Origin: Helicostylum pulchrum
Lineage: Eukaryota; Mucoromycota; Mucoromycetes; Mucorales; Mucoraceae
DNA: 64,000 nt
Direction of reading: 5' to 3'
Assembly: GCA_025677825.1 (NCBI GenBank)
Contig: JAIXMO010000049.1
Span: 62,001-126,000, forward strand
A model generated the notes under the pieces. It was not told where the DNA came from. It did not search any database and saw only the letters and a list, made by a program, of their open reading frames with translations. Shown piece by piece: positions 12,883 through 23,942 of this stretch. Position 1 is the stretch's first letter; each line of letters begins with the position of its first letter. Made by a program: the position numbers and the translations under genes.

Positions 12883-14387
12883 TTGTTGTTGTTGTAAGGT
12901 TATGCTGGAACTATGAAAATGGTGATATAGTTATCAACTTTGTTAAACCAAAACGCGCTTCTTCTGACAATATTGAAAGCGTCGAGTTTGTTGCTAACCC
13001 ATTTCTCAAACCTATGAAACGCTTGACTGCTATTAAAATCTGCCCAGGTAAAAAAATAAAATAAAAAAAAGTAATGATAATATCAATCCCTCTAATGTCT
13101 TTCTTTTTTTTTAAAAAAAAAAGTTGCTGGTCAATCTCGTCAATCAAGAGCATTTAGCTTCACTTTAACAGAAGAAGATCGAAAATTATTAGCCACAAAC
13201 AATACAGTAGATGATAGACCACCCTATCAAATTCGATTCTACTGTGCAAGATTTGCTGGTCGCATGGATAAGTTGGAAGTTGAATTTCCAAACATCTGTG
13301 AATTAAAAGTGAATGATAGTGTCATTCCTGGCCAAGTAAGAAAATATGTTATTTTTTTTTATATCTCAACTACTGATATTTTTATTTTAGAATATTCGTT
13401 GCTTAAAAGGTAAACCAGGTACTGTTAACCCACCCGACTTATCTGTCATGAGTAAAAAGACAGCACAAAACAATCTTGAATTGATTTACATCAACAGTTC
13501 ATTTCCGTTTATTGCCAGCGTCTATATAGTTGAACGAACACCAGTACAACACTTGATTGATATTTTAAAAAAGGAACGAATACTATCTAAAGAAGAGGTC
13601 TTGAGACAATGTAAGATACATCTGTAATGTTAAAGTATTATCAAAACTAAATTACTTTTTTTTTTCGCTGTAGTACAAGAGGTACAAGAAGACGCTGATA
13701 TCATAATGGAATCAGAAACATTATCCACAAAGTGTCCAGTAAGTTTTTAAACGTAAAATAATTTTACTGCCAATACTAACTAACTAAAAAAAAAAGCTTG
13801 CCTTTACACGTATTGTTACACCTATCCGATCTAAATCATGTAATCATTTACAATGCTTTGACGCATCCACCTTCTTAACCATGAACGAACAAACGCCCAC
13901 TTGGTCATGCCCTGTTTGCTACCGACCAATAAAATCCTGGGAAGATTTAATTGTAGATGAATTCTTTGCACAAATGTTATTAAACACACCACGTCATATT
14001 GATAGTGTACGAGTAGAACCAAGTGGTGTGGTTACAATTATTGATGAAAACCCCGATTTAGCCAGACGAGAGGAAGAAGAGGAAGAAGAAGAGGAAGAGG
14101 TTGACACGCCACATGTAAAGACAGAACCTGAAGTCACAATCTTACTGGACGACGATGACGATGATGATGTTCAAGTCTCGTACGGTTCACCTTACCACGC
14201 AACAGATACCATCAATATACCCATAGCTGTTGCACCAACGCCATTCGAGAAGCCAGGTCCTTCTTGCCTGATCCGCAAGTCTCCTCCTACTGCCGACTCT
14301 GATAATCAACCAACCCGTAAGCGTGCAAAAAAGAAGTCGGATATTATTGACTTGACCTTGGATTCCGATGAAGAAAGATCATCATAA
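12464..14387 (+). CDS. PIAS/Siz-type SUMO E3 ligase
   Basis: Seven exons (12464-12478, 12584-12804, 12899-13047, 13124-13335, 13391-13610, 13674-13738, 13797-14387) encode 490 residues. Exon 1 codes for only five residues. The order is a SAP-like helix pair near the N-terminus, a PINIT domain (about 90-230), then an SP-RING/MIZ zinc finger with C309, H311, C314, C332 and C335 (SCNHLQCFD...WSCPVC). The tail has an acidic repeat and ends with IIDLTL (477-482) followed by acidic residues, a typical SUMO-interacting motif. The protein should bring a SUMO-loaded Ubc9 to nuclear substrates. A poly-T run of about 32 bases sits just upstream of exon 3, in the polypyrimidine tract of intron 2. Confidence 0.93.
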
Positions 14388-14533
14388 TCCTTGGATCTTA
14401 TTATCATTTATATCAGTAATAAAATAAACTTGGGGATTTTTATTTATTTGCAAAGAGAATTTTACTGCATGGCTTTTTTTTTTTTTTTTTTTTTCACAGG
14501 GTTTTTAACAAGGTTTTCAGATTATTTTTTTCT

Positions 14534-15154
14534 TTATGACAAGGCACTATTACCAAATGTTTCATCAATTTTAGATGCTACACCTTCAAATTCTTCTGCA
14601 CTTGAAGAATGCATAGCATGAATATCGTTATAAACGCTATTCATTAACTTGTGATCCATCAAGTTTACTCCCCAACCAGTACCACCACCTGAACGACTTG
14701 TTTGTTCACCAATAATAGATGACCTACGTCGAGTGCCATCATGCATAGATGTATTTAAGTTATCTGCAGCGGTAGTATTAGTAGCAGTAGCAGCAGTAGC
14801 ATTATCATTATAATAATTTGAACTACTGTTTTTGAAAGCGCCAAGATGACCACCATGATCAGCAGTGGCATCTATGTCTGCTCGAAGTTCTGGAGCTTCC
14901 AAGTAATCATGTGTGCTTCTTGCTGCCTAATATAAGATAAGATATTATAATTTATACATACAAATGTACATTTATAACTTACATGGTCCACCTTATCAAT
15001 AATGTTATTCCAAGTACGCTTCAAGTTGTTATTACGTTCAATGAATTCTGCCTCCAACTCTATATATTTTAAAAAGAGCATGAATAAAAATTACATCATG
15101 TAGTACGAGGCGTGTTTTACCTGCTTCAGTAGTGCTTTCGTATTTTTTACTCAT
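14534..15154 (-). CDS. Small conserved-looking protein, function unknown
   Basis: Three exons (15154-15121, 15059-14983, 14926-14534) give 167 residues. The N-terminal 50 residues (MSKKYESTTEAELEAEF..., then a FIERNNNLKRTWNNIIDKVD helix) are charged and probably coiled or helical. The centre is an Asn/Ala/Thr low-complexity stretch, and the C-terminal third (GTGWGVNLMDHK...) regains ordered composition. No membrane segment or signal peptide. I recognise no family. Clean splicing and an ordered N-terminus support a real gene. Confidence 0.6.
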
Positions 15155-15529
15155 TGTTTGTTTACTAAGTAATTAAAAGAGATTTAATAAAAACTAATAT
15201 CTCTCTCTCTATTTTTATATATTTAATTCACCATGAAAAGTTTTAGATTTTATTTTTAATGCGTGTAATGTATTCGTTCATTGATAAAGTTTGACTTCAA
15301 ATTCATGCATCTTTTTTTTTTGCTTTAAAAAAAAAGAGTTTTAACTACCTTGGTTTTAAAGAAACTTGACCTTTTAAAATAATAATATCACACGGTACCA
15401 CAAAAAAAAAAAAAAAGATTGCAAATGATGTATTAAAGGGAAAAAAAATATTATTATTATCAAGTAAATAGTAAAAAAAAAAAAATGTAATTATGGTACA
15501 GAAAGGGAGGGGGAAAAGATAAGTTTTTT

Positions 15530-16081
15530 TTACAAGTAACTAGCACTTGATCTACAAGAGTTGGTCATAACTTCAGACGCATCATCTTCAATAAAAGAAG
15601 GGACAGCGGAGACATTAGAGTCTGACATACAAGAGTCGACTGGGAAGATGTATGGTTGAGTTCTGACAAAAGTAGCAGAAGGTGTGAAAAAGTCATGTTT
15701 TTCACCTACATGGGTAGTTAGACACTCAGAACCAGGCAATTTAAAATCCATTAAATCTTCATCGATATCAATCCAATGATCTCGTTTTCCGTCCAGTGAT
15801 GGAGAAGGAGGCATATAGATACCGGTATTATCAATCGTAGATAGTTTGTATACTTCTCCCTTCTTTGTCTCTGTTAATGCGGTTTGGGTAGTATAAGCTG
15901 CTTTCTTGGTAAAACCAAACGAAGGTATCATACTACTGCTTTTTAATTGGCCTTCTACTTTGGTTGGTTGTGTATCATCATCATTAGTATCAATTTCTTT
16001 ACGAACACTTTTTTGCCAGAACTTGACAGGTTTCATAAATGATTTGTATTTAGATTCAGGTGTAGTAGCAACAGTAGTCAT
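15530..16081 (-). CDS. Unknown protein, 183 residues, single exon
   Basis: An uninterrupted frame starting MTTVATTPESKYKSF. It contains a basic segment (KPVKFWQKSVRKE), a central GIYMPPSPSLDGKRDHWIDID stretch and an acidic Ser-rich C-terminus. There is no signal peptide or membrane segment. Composition is that of a disordered regulatory or adaptor protein with possible phosphosites (PPSPS). No family recognised; the length and non-repetitive composition argue against chance. Confidence 0.55.
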   Translation of the reverse strand: MTTVATTPESKYKSFMKPVKFWQKSVRKEIDTNDDDTQPTKVEGQLKSSSMIPSFGFTKKAAYTTQTALTETKKGEVYKLSTIDNTGIYMPPSPSLDGKRDHWIDIDEDLMDFKLPGSECLTTHVGEKHDFFTPSATFVRTQPYIFPVDSCMSDSNVSAVPSFIEDDASEVMTNSCRSSASYL

Positions 16082-16922
16082 TTATATATAGTGTTTATTA
16101 TTTATAAAAAAAGTATGAAGTAGATGGAAAAGAAAGACAAAAACCCTAAAGCGAAAAAAAAAAAGTCTTTATTTATCCTTTTTTTTTTTGTAAGTATATC
16201 GGAAATTCGCTTCATCATTTCTGCGCTTAATTAAAACACTCTAAAGATTTATTTTCTAGAGCTTTTATTGTTTATATTACTTACTAATAAATCAGTACTA
16301 TTTTTAACACACAATACACACACAAACACACATCTCCGCGTAACAAAAAAAAAAGGGACTTTGTTAAAGTAGGCTTCCTTTAATTTGGTTTTATTGTTAC
16401 AAAAAGAAAAAAAGAAAAAAAGAACAGTGTACTTTATTAAAACATCTAACAATTGAGCCACGAAACTTCTTATTGACGTCACTTAAAAGGGGTATCATCA
16501 TGTTACTGGTATCTATTTATTATAGCGTCACTTTTTTCAAACGTAAAAAAGAGCTAAGCGAGATCTCCTGATATACCTCACTGCCCCCCTGGTGTCGGCA
16601 CAAATCCCTTTTTTGTACTCACCTATTTTTATGTAAAAAGTAAGTATACAGAAATATTTTAGCTTCAAAATGGACAGTTATGTTTGAAAGTCGGGACTAC
16701 ACGCTATAAAAAAATCCTATATTTAATTTGTCAAGAGAAAAAACTCTATTATATTTTCTCTCGGAAGTATAGTTTAAACGAACCCGTAATATATAAATAA
16801 AAAATAAGGGGGGAGGCCAAAAAAAAAACAAAAAAAAAAACTTTATTAATAGTAAGTATTAAAAAGAAGAGTAATAAGTATATATTATATATTATAGAAA
16901 TTAGTAACTATTTCAAATAGTT
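16082..16922. other. Intergenic, no gene seen
   Basis: About 840 bases of AT-rich sequence, upstream of the 183-residue gene and downstream of the sugar transporter (both minus strand). A TG/CA-rich patch lies near 16308-16330. Nothing else recognised. Confidence 0.5.
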
Positions 16923-18668
16923 TTAAGCGTTATCATCATGTCCAATCTTTTCACTATCAGCAGCAGCTGAAGCAGCAGCTGAAGCAGCAGCATTTTCTTG
17001 ACGTTGGAATTTACGATCACTCATAAAGGCATCCATAACCTCCTGAGGAATCTTCTTTCTCGGATTATTTTGGAACACAACATCCATTTCTTCCAACTAA
17101 AGCAAAAAAAAAAGGTCAATAAATAATATAAAAAAAGTAACAATGCTAAAACTTACGGTGTAACCTTTAGTCTCAGGATATGACCAATAGACATGAACAC
17201 ACATTAAGAAATTAAAGGCCGCAAACAAGAGGTAAAGACCGTATCTAATCTCCTCCATCAACATGGGTACAACAAAATTCAATATCCAATTGAACAACCA
17301 GTTAGAGGCAGTAGATAATGAAACAGCTAAAGCACGAACACGAAGAGGGTAGATTTCGGCAGGGTAGATCCAGCCCAAGGGACCCCACGAGGTAGCAAAC
17401 GAAGCGACAAAGAAGTAAATGCAAACAACCACACCATTGGCCATATGCTTATTATGTAAATCGACTTCCCATTTACGACTCACATCGTTAATAGCCCAGT
17501 CACCAGTGGCCAAGATACCACCGACAATCCAAAGGAAGATAGACATAGCAAGTGCACCAAAGATCAATGTAGGTCTACGACCCCACTTATCAACGAACAA
17601 AATAGCAGGTACAGTCATCACAACATTAATAACATATGAAACACCAGATGACAATAGAGTAGCTTCTTGTGTATCTCCAATACCAGCTTGTTGAAACAAA
17701 AATACGACGTAGAACATAATAATGTTCATACCCGTCAATTGTTGCCACATCTGAAGCGCTACACCCAAAAAGACTCGGTAACTGATACCAGGTTTTAATA
17801 GATCAGCGTAACGATGAGATGCAATTTCTTTATCGAAGTGAATGGTTGCAGAAATTTCTTCCATTTCAAGTACGACACGAGGATGTGTACGGTCACCGTC
17901 ACCGTGGATATCTGCTAATACTTGGAAGGCTTCTTCCATACGACCTTGATCAGCTAACCAACGAGGAGAGAAGGGGAACCACCACATACCACAGCAGAGT
18001 ATAACGGCTGGAACAGCTTGAACACCCCAAGGGATACGGAAAGCAGCTGTAGATTCAAGATATTGACAACCGTATTGGATCCAGAAACTAAAATAAAATA
18101 TATATGTAAGTCATATGCAAACAAGAAAGGCATTTTTAAACTCACGAGATCATAATACCCCAAGTGATACTCCATTGCTGCACAGCAACGATACGTCCAC
18201 GAATTTCTTTTGGAGCAATTTCAGATTGGTAAAGAGGTACGACCATAGAAGTAATACCAACAGAGATACCGTTCAAGACACGACCGGCACATAACATAGG
18301 GACGCCATTACAAGCAGCTTGTAATATAGATCCAATAATAAAAAGAAAAGAAGCTCCTATAAGTGTGTACTTTCTAGAGAATCTATCTGCGGGGTAACCA
18401 GAGCCAAGGGCGCCGACGAAGCAACCAGCTGAAAGAGCACCGTTAATACCACCCTGTAATAAACCATCTGGTCTATTAAAGTATTCTTGGTACCTTTTTT
18501 ATAAATATAGCGTTAAGTAGTGTTTAAATAAGATTTTTGCTAGTAGGTCACTTACTGGTGAATACCGATTACACCTGCATTACTTCCAATATCAAAACCA
18601 AACATGATACCGGCAATGGCTGCAAACCCACCAATCAGGTAAACATTTGAGAAGATTTTAGCCCCCAT
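16923..18668 (-). CDS. MFS sugar porter (hexose-type transporter)
   Basis: Four exons (18668-18556, 18493-18146, 18087-17157, 17096-16923) give 521 residues with about twelve membrane segments. Sugar-porter signatures are clear: GFDIGSNAGVIG in the first helix, PADRFSRKY and DKWGRRPT loop motifs between helices 2-3 and 8-9, SPRWLADQGR before the central loop, QQLTGMNIIMFY in helix 7, and YPETKGYTLEEMD after helix 12. These motifs place it in the sugar porter family of proton-coupled or facilitative hexose carriers at the plasma membrane; the substrate cannot be told. The C-terminal tail holds an Ala/Ser repeat encoded by a (GCTGCTTCAGCT)-like microrepeat near 16960-16992. The start is the ATG that puts MGAKIFSN directly before helix 1. 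Confidence 0.93.
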
Positions 18669-19311
18669 AAAACTAATAAAAAATTAAATGAGGTAGAGAT
18701 CAATAAGTTGTAAAAAGAGAAAAGAGATCAATGTATAAATAAAAAAAAGAGAAACAACCTTTTTTATGCTTACTCCTTATATACCTTTTTTTTTTCTAAA
18801 CCGTTTCAAGACTAATCTGATCTACACCCTCACATGAATTCAGGGTAATAATATCTGACTGGTTGTTTGCTTATTTAATTATTGAACACAATGAGATCAA
18901 GTCTGTGTTAAGTTCCCTACTCTCGTCACATGAGTGATATACACTCAACCCACGGTAAAATTTATTTTGGTCAAGATCCATACTGTTTTGATTACTTAAT
19001 CAAAATAACTGCCGCCACCGCGGGATAGAAGTAAAAGCGCATGTGAGAAAATTCTTGGACTCTCACACACTACGTATTTTCTTTGTTTCACACATACCTA
19101 GTGCTTTTTTTCCCGCTTTTTTCTCTTACCATTCTTTAGAACCCTTTTTGTTCCTAGCTACAGATAAATGCAACTATTTACTTACTGAGGTTTAAAAAAT
19201 AAGCTACTAATATTTCCCTTCTGTCAAAAAAATAAACCCTTTTTTAATACATACATATCAAGAGATATTATATATGTTAAAATAAAGAGGGCATCTCCCA
19301 AATAAAAAGAG
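18669..19311. other. Promoter side of sugar transporter, no gene seen
   Basis: About 640 bases upstream of the sugar transporter and downstream of the decayed transposon relic. No coding frame or repeat is recognised. Confidence 0.4.
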
Positions 19312-20535
19312 TTACACAGAAATAAAATAGTTACAGTGGCTCCAACCCCAATGTTCGTTTTCCATGGTGGTGGGTAAAAAAAAAGGTGTAATTTTTGGGT
19401 AATGGTATTTCCGAAAATAAAAAGGAAAACCGGTTACATGAATATAATAAAGGCACAGGAAACTTGCATGAAAAACATGTTTATTTAAAAATTTGAAGTG
19501 ATAATAGAAAAAAATAAGAGAGAAGAGAAAGAGAAAGAGACTAATTATTTTTTTGTAACACGCATAAACTGTGTTGGCAGAGGTTTGGAGGATTTTTCGG
19601 GCTTTGTCTATTTTCGAAGTAAGTATAATTATGTTGTTGTGCAAGTTATCAATCTTAACAAGACATTTTTTATCGTCAATTATTTTGTAGCATACAGTGT
19701 AGAAATAATTTCCGTTTCTAGAGGTAGCATATACTCTACCGTGCGAGATATATTCTACATCGTCGACAAAAGTTACTTTCTCGGGGCAGTAATTGGCAGG
19801 ATACGCGACAAAAAGAAAGGGTGGTGCATGAGATGGCTCTACCATGCTTCCAGAAGTAATGGTTCCTTTACATCCATAGTCACAATCGCATCTGTATTTC
19901 TTTTCTCTTATAATATTCTCATACTGGAAAATAGTGTCAAATTATTCGTCTAATTTTTCCGTAGTAAGGCCTGATTTTTCAGCAGAAACAGCATCGCGCA
20001 TACCCGTGCCAGCAGTCAGTATAGTTGGAAACACATGATCCTCTGCTCTAGCATGATTATGTGTTTCTGAACACAAATAGTGTCTTTCGACACAATCTCG
20101 AGAAAAACCTGAGATCATTTCCTTCAATTCGTAAGACATGTTGTCAAACAAAACAGTGATAAGCTCCATACAGCAATGTTGTTCTCCGAATGGAAAGAGT
20201 GGGCGAATATCACCACAACGAGCGTCGAGAGGAATGCTATAAATGAAGTCCCTGAACATTGTCATAGCTTTTACAACGTTGTTTTTTTTTCTACTTGAGA
20301 GACAGCAGGAGAGTAAATTTGGTATGACTTGTACAAAATATTATCAAATACATTTTCAGTACAGTCTATACCGTCAAAAGAAACGAAAGGGAAAACAGCG
20401 TTCCGAAGAAGTTCAATATTAGAGTCAATGTAGCAAGAGTTACTCAAATTAGGCGCAATAGCACAAAAAAAAAACTGATTTTTCTGACTCTGGCTGAATC
20501 TCGCTACACTTTACAGAGTTTTCATTCTGACATAC
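19312..20535 (-). pseudogene. Ubiquitin-hydrolase (USP)-like domain, broken
   Basis: The stretch after the transposase contains NLSNSCYIDSNIELLRN with the Cys codon near 20434, closely like the USP Cys box (N-x-x-N-S-C-Y-x-N-S). It is followed by GEQHCCMELITVLFDNM, resembling the QQDAxEFL block, a CDCDYGC zinc-knuckle-like motif near 19885, and a beta-rich end (FVDDVEYISHGRVY, YFYTVCYKIIDD). Between 20265 and about 19540 only one stop (TAA near 19943) interrupts the frame. A canonical GH-Y His box is not visible, so activity even of the ancestor is unproven. The last part of the frame down to 19312 is low-complexity and may not be coding. Confidence 0.5.
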
Positions 20536-20558
20536 AACTACTTATTTTACAACATCCT

Positions 20559-21443
20559 CTACACCATCCTCCACCCATCTGTGAGACTTGTACTCAATGC
20601 CTTTCTCTTAAGTATAAGCCTATACGATAAACTATGATACGATTCTATTGCGTTAGACGTACGAGACACATGCTTGTGCAAATCTTCCTTCATCAATGTG
20701 TGGCAGTTGAAAACGGTGCTTGCAACACTAGGTTGTAGCCAGTATTTCAACCGAGGACGAGCACAAGGAAATTCCTCAAGGATCCTTCTACCGGATTGGA
20801 CGAACACTCTTCTACTGGTAGTACTTCGTACTTGATGTGTCAGGGTTTTGAAGAGTTTTCTCTTACTAGGCGGTACAATTGCATAGTTGGAGACAATTTT
20901 TTGTACAGATTGCTTCCAATGCATATAGCAGCCTTTTAAGAAAGGCATTGCGTGAGCCTTGTCTAATCCAAAAGAGGAAAAGAGCGCCTTGAGATAACAT
21001 TCGCGTTGAGACAAGGAAAAATCCATGATCATACCAAGGAAGGTTTCGGGAACAATATCAAAATGCTTGAATAACACCTCGAAGTACAAGGCAAATTGAT
21101 TAGTATCAAGCTTTTTGATAATAGCTTGAAAAATGACTAGATGTTTTTTCATCTCTGGAACAAAAATAACCGTAGAACACAAGTAATATCCTTCACATAC
21201 GGCTTTATACGTTACATCCGTCATCATCGGCTGTGTCCCAAAAGGAAGCTTAGTCTTCTTCTACTCAGGAGCAGAGAACATTATGCAAAACTTTGATGAA
21301 GTTATTTCTGCAGAGAAGATACAGTCAAGTAATTCCTCTTCAATCTTTGCAAACTCTTCAAAGGAGTCTTTGCTGAGAGGATTGCTCAGACCACCTCTTA
21401 TTCGAGATTTTCTAATCTCATGCTTTATTCTATCCTTATTCAA
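20559..21443 (-). pseudogene. MULE-type transposase core (broken)
   Basis: The frame holds the expected transposase pattern: MTDVTYKA (first catalytic Asp, near 21217) where MULEs have a D-G-T-Y-type motif, an E in ALYFEVLFKHF, MIMDFSLSQRE (second Asp, near 21025), a GCYMHWKQS block equivalent to the C/H-W-x-Q segment, and SNAIESYHS near 20650, equivalent to the T-N-N-x-x-E-S-F-H motif. An in-frame TAG near 21260 splits it from the upstream linker. Assignment is by motif order from memory of the family; a profile search against MULE transposase models would settle it. Confidence 0.65.
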
Positions 21444-23232
21444 GAGAATAGGATTAATATTCTCGACGTCTTCTTCAGCTTTAAAGATTCTTGAGTCAAC
21501 AATACCAGTTATAGCAGAAATAGCAGTAACTGATGGATTTTTTTTATCATCTTATTCACCTTAGCCATTTCTTCTTGTGTAAGGTGCTTCTGAGCATATT
21601 GTTCATTATTATGTACAATATTTTTCTCTTCATCAATGATATGGCTCATGGTGCAATCCAATTTCTTAAAACGGAAAAGATACTTGACTGTTATATCGCA
21701 TCTAATCCAAATCATAATATCTTTACAGTAAAGACGCTTCTTGCTTAAGATCAATTTTTCATCGGCAGGAGGTCTTACATAAATATTATAAAGTGCACAA
21801 AATTTATTCAAGCATTAAGTAGCACCCTGAAATTTTTTTACTATACGACGATCGTTAACGTGTTCGTCTTCTTTCAAATTTTTTGCAGCTTTTTTTTGGT
21901 TGGGATAATAAGCGTTTATCTTTCTCAATGTCCAACCAATGTTTAAGTCGTAATCAACAAAGGCTTTCTTATCTTCGGAAAAATGAGCGGGCGAAATCTC
22001 AATGACATTTCCAGTAGGGAATTGTGTCTTGAAATATGTTACTTTCGTCATTGTTTCAGTCAAATAGTTGAAACTAAGGCTTTTTTTAGATGCAAAACGT
22101 ATTATGTAATGGCTTTAACAAAGGTTATGTGGTTTACTGGAACTCAAGATCAACAGCAGCCAGCAGCATTCGTTTACGTGAAGGTTCGGAGAACATAATA
22201 AGAGAAGCACTAGATAATGTTTTTCGTGCCATGAAAAAGAGAGTGATTATTGAAATTTTGTTAATTACGTATGAATTCAAACTAATTCACGACATTAGAT
22301 TAAGGAGACCATCGCATCAGAGGACAATAATAATGGTTTTGATGCTACAGATAGCTGATACACTGAGGAAACAAATTCTATGGGATCTGATGTAGAAGAT
22401 TTTAATATTGAGAACCATTTATACGAAGGACAAATCCAATATCAGTTGTAAGTGTGTTTATTTTCAGGTATTTAGCAAACAATAAGCTTACATTATCTTT
22501 TCTAAGAGTTTCAGGCTCTCCTTTTCTTAACCTTGACGATCAAAGAATCAAAGGATTAGCGGATATAGATCTTCTACAAGAAATGAAAAAAAAACAGAAT
22601 TAAATCCTTTCAATCTTACTGAAGCCGCCACTAGTTTATTAACGAAAATTGAACAATCTGTTGCAAGCTCAAGCAAAATAAGAAAGTCATACGAAAACAA
22701 ATGGGTGAAACTGAAGACTTCGACCTGATGGAGATGCATGAAGTTAACTTCATTGAAACTCTATTTATGCATTAGTAAGTAATCCTTTTGTTTATAAAGT
22801 GCTCATTTAACCATTTTTTCTTTCTTTCTTGTAGCTTGAATTTAATGGATAGTCTTTTAAATCCATTATTGGGCAAGCAATTAGAAAGGACTACTGCTGT
22901 TAGTACCACTATCATCACTCTTAATGACCTGTTTCTTGATGTTAATGATGTAATTGGGCTCAGATGGTAATTATCAATTATTACATTACTTCGATATATA
23001 CTAATAATGGCTCTCCTACCCTAGGTACGAGGTTCGTACTCACAGGACCCAAAATCGGAAATGGGATGGAGTCGGCTTCAGTGTGAAAGATAAAAAATTA
23101 ACACCAATATTAATTGAATTCTCTGGTGGAATTAAATTTAATAATACTGATCAGAAAGAAGAAAATGACGTGAATAAGCTAGCTTCTGCCTGCATAGAAT
23201 CAATTGAATATACTACAGCCGCAACCGACTTA

Positions 23233-23464
23233 GGTGTTTCTCAAGCAAACAGGGGCGACAAAAATCGCCCCATTTTTGTAACCATAAATGGATGGTAATT
23301 ACCTTTTTTTAGTTAGGCCAACGGAGAATGTTTGTCGAGAGAAAAATTCAAGGACAAAGATTCACCATTTTGTGCCTTTTTTAGTTACAAAGATTCACCA
23401 TTTTGTGCCTTTTTTAGTTACAAAAATGGGGATTTTTGTCGCCCCCGTTTGCTTGAGAAACACC
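23233..23464. mobile_element. MITE-like inverted-repeat element, about 232 bp
   Basis: The left end starting GGTGTTTCTCAAGCAAAC (23233-23282) and the right end finishing GTTTGCTTGAGAAACACC (23417-23464) are near-perfect inverted repeats of about 48-50 bases, differing at a few positions. Each arm contains its own small palindrome around GGGGCGACAAAAATC. The interior is non-coding and carries a 33-bp tandem duplication. No clear target-site duplication is visible. It lies inside the PD-(D/E)XK-like pseudogene. Confidence 0.8.
23354..23419. repeat. 33-bp tandem duplication inside the inverted-repeat element
   Basis: Two exact adjacent copies beginning ACAAAGATTCACCATTTTGT (23354-23386 and 23387-23419). 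The second copy runs into the right inverted repeat. Confidence 0.9.
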
Positions 23465-23510
23465 CTGTCCCAGAATTTATTGTCAGATTTCATGGTAAGT
23501 GAATTTTATT

Positions 23511-23942
23511 GGTGTATTTTTTGGTATACATTAATTTTGATATTACCTTTGATGCAAATACGAAAATTGAGCAGTTACAAAAGCGAACATTGGCCAATAA
23601 AAAAGCGAATTTAGGGTTGGAGCCACTGTATACTATTTATTTCTCCTTTTCACTTCCTCACTCAGTGTGTGTGAGCGAAACTAACCCGCCTCATTTTTTG
23701 TTGTAAAAATACTTGTTTTGGGTAATTAGTTTATAATTATCATCTGATTTTGTGCAAGTTAAAAAAAACAGCATGTCATTTAATCATGACGACGTGTAAA
23801 AGCTTTTTTTTTTTTTGGAAGCCGAAAGCGCGAGCGCGCATTGACAAATTTATACGCCCTCTCTGGTGTAAATGCAAACAACTTGTCAAAGTGACTTTTT
23901 TTTTAAAGCAAAAGCCACCACCCAAAAGTTTTTTTTCTTGAA
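23511..23942. other. Intergenic, no gene seen
   Basis: About 430 bases between the broken PD-(D/E)XK-like gene and the AP endonuclease. A short CG-rich patch with GCGCGAGCGCGC lies near 23829-23840, unusual for this AT-rich region. No coding frame. Confidence 0.4.

Larger units (their letters stand above)
19312..22063 (-). mobile_element. Decayed Mutator-like (MULE) transposon gene fused to a ubiquitin-hydrolase-like domain
   Basis: Reading the minus strand from 22063, one protein can be followed for about 2.5 kb through several frames. In order: an N-terminal segment, a C...CxxxH zinc-binding-like block (about 21830-21640), a charged linker, a DDE core (21260-20560), a Glu/Ser-rich linker, then a ubiquitin-protease-like domain (about 20470-19540). 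Damage seen: an in-frame TAA near 21812, a frameshift in the A run near 21540, an in-frame TAG near 21260, further slips near 20550, 20465 and 20286 (the last two in A/T runs), and a TAA near 19943. Terminal inverted repeats were not identified by eye, so the element ends are unknown. Inactive as read. Confidence 0.7.
22378..23510 (+). pseudogene. Lineage-type PD-(D/E)XK-like gene, frameshifted and interrupted
   Basis: From ATG at 22378 a spliced frame can be followed with donor/acceptor pairs at about 22449/22505, 22773/22834 and 22967/23025. The C-terminal part reads KWDGVGFSV (Asp near 23067) then LTPILIEFSGGIKF (Glu near 23118), the D...E-x-S/K spacing of a restriction-nuclease-like fold; the flanking helix EENDVNKLAS resembles the conserved helix that follows. 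The gene is broken by a one-base slip in the A9 run near 22592 and a second frame change near 22690-22710, and the coding sequence is split by the inverted-repeat element at 23233-23464, after which PEFIVRFH resumes with a donor at 23492. The nuclease-fold call is inference; the family looks like expanded Mucorales-type genes of unknown role. Confidence 0.5.

Noticed and set aside
19498..19953. Plus-strand 151-residue frame
   Set aside because: It is the antisense of the ubiquitin-protease-like segment, which has the recognisable motifs on the minus strand.
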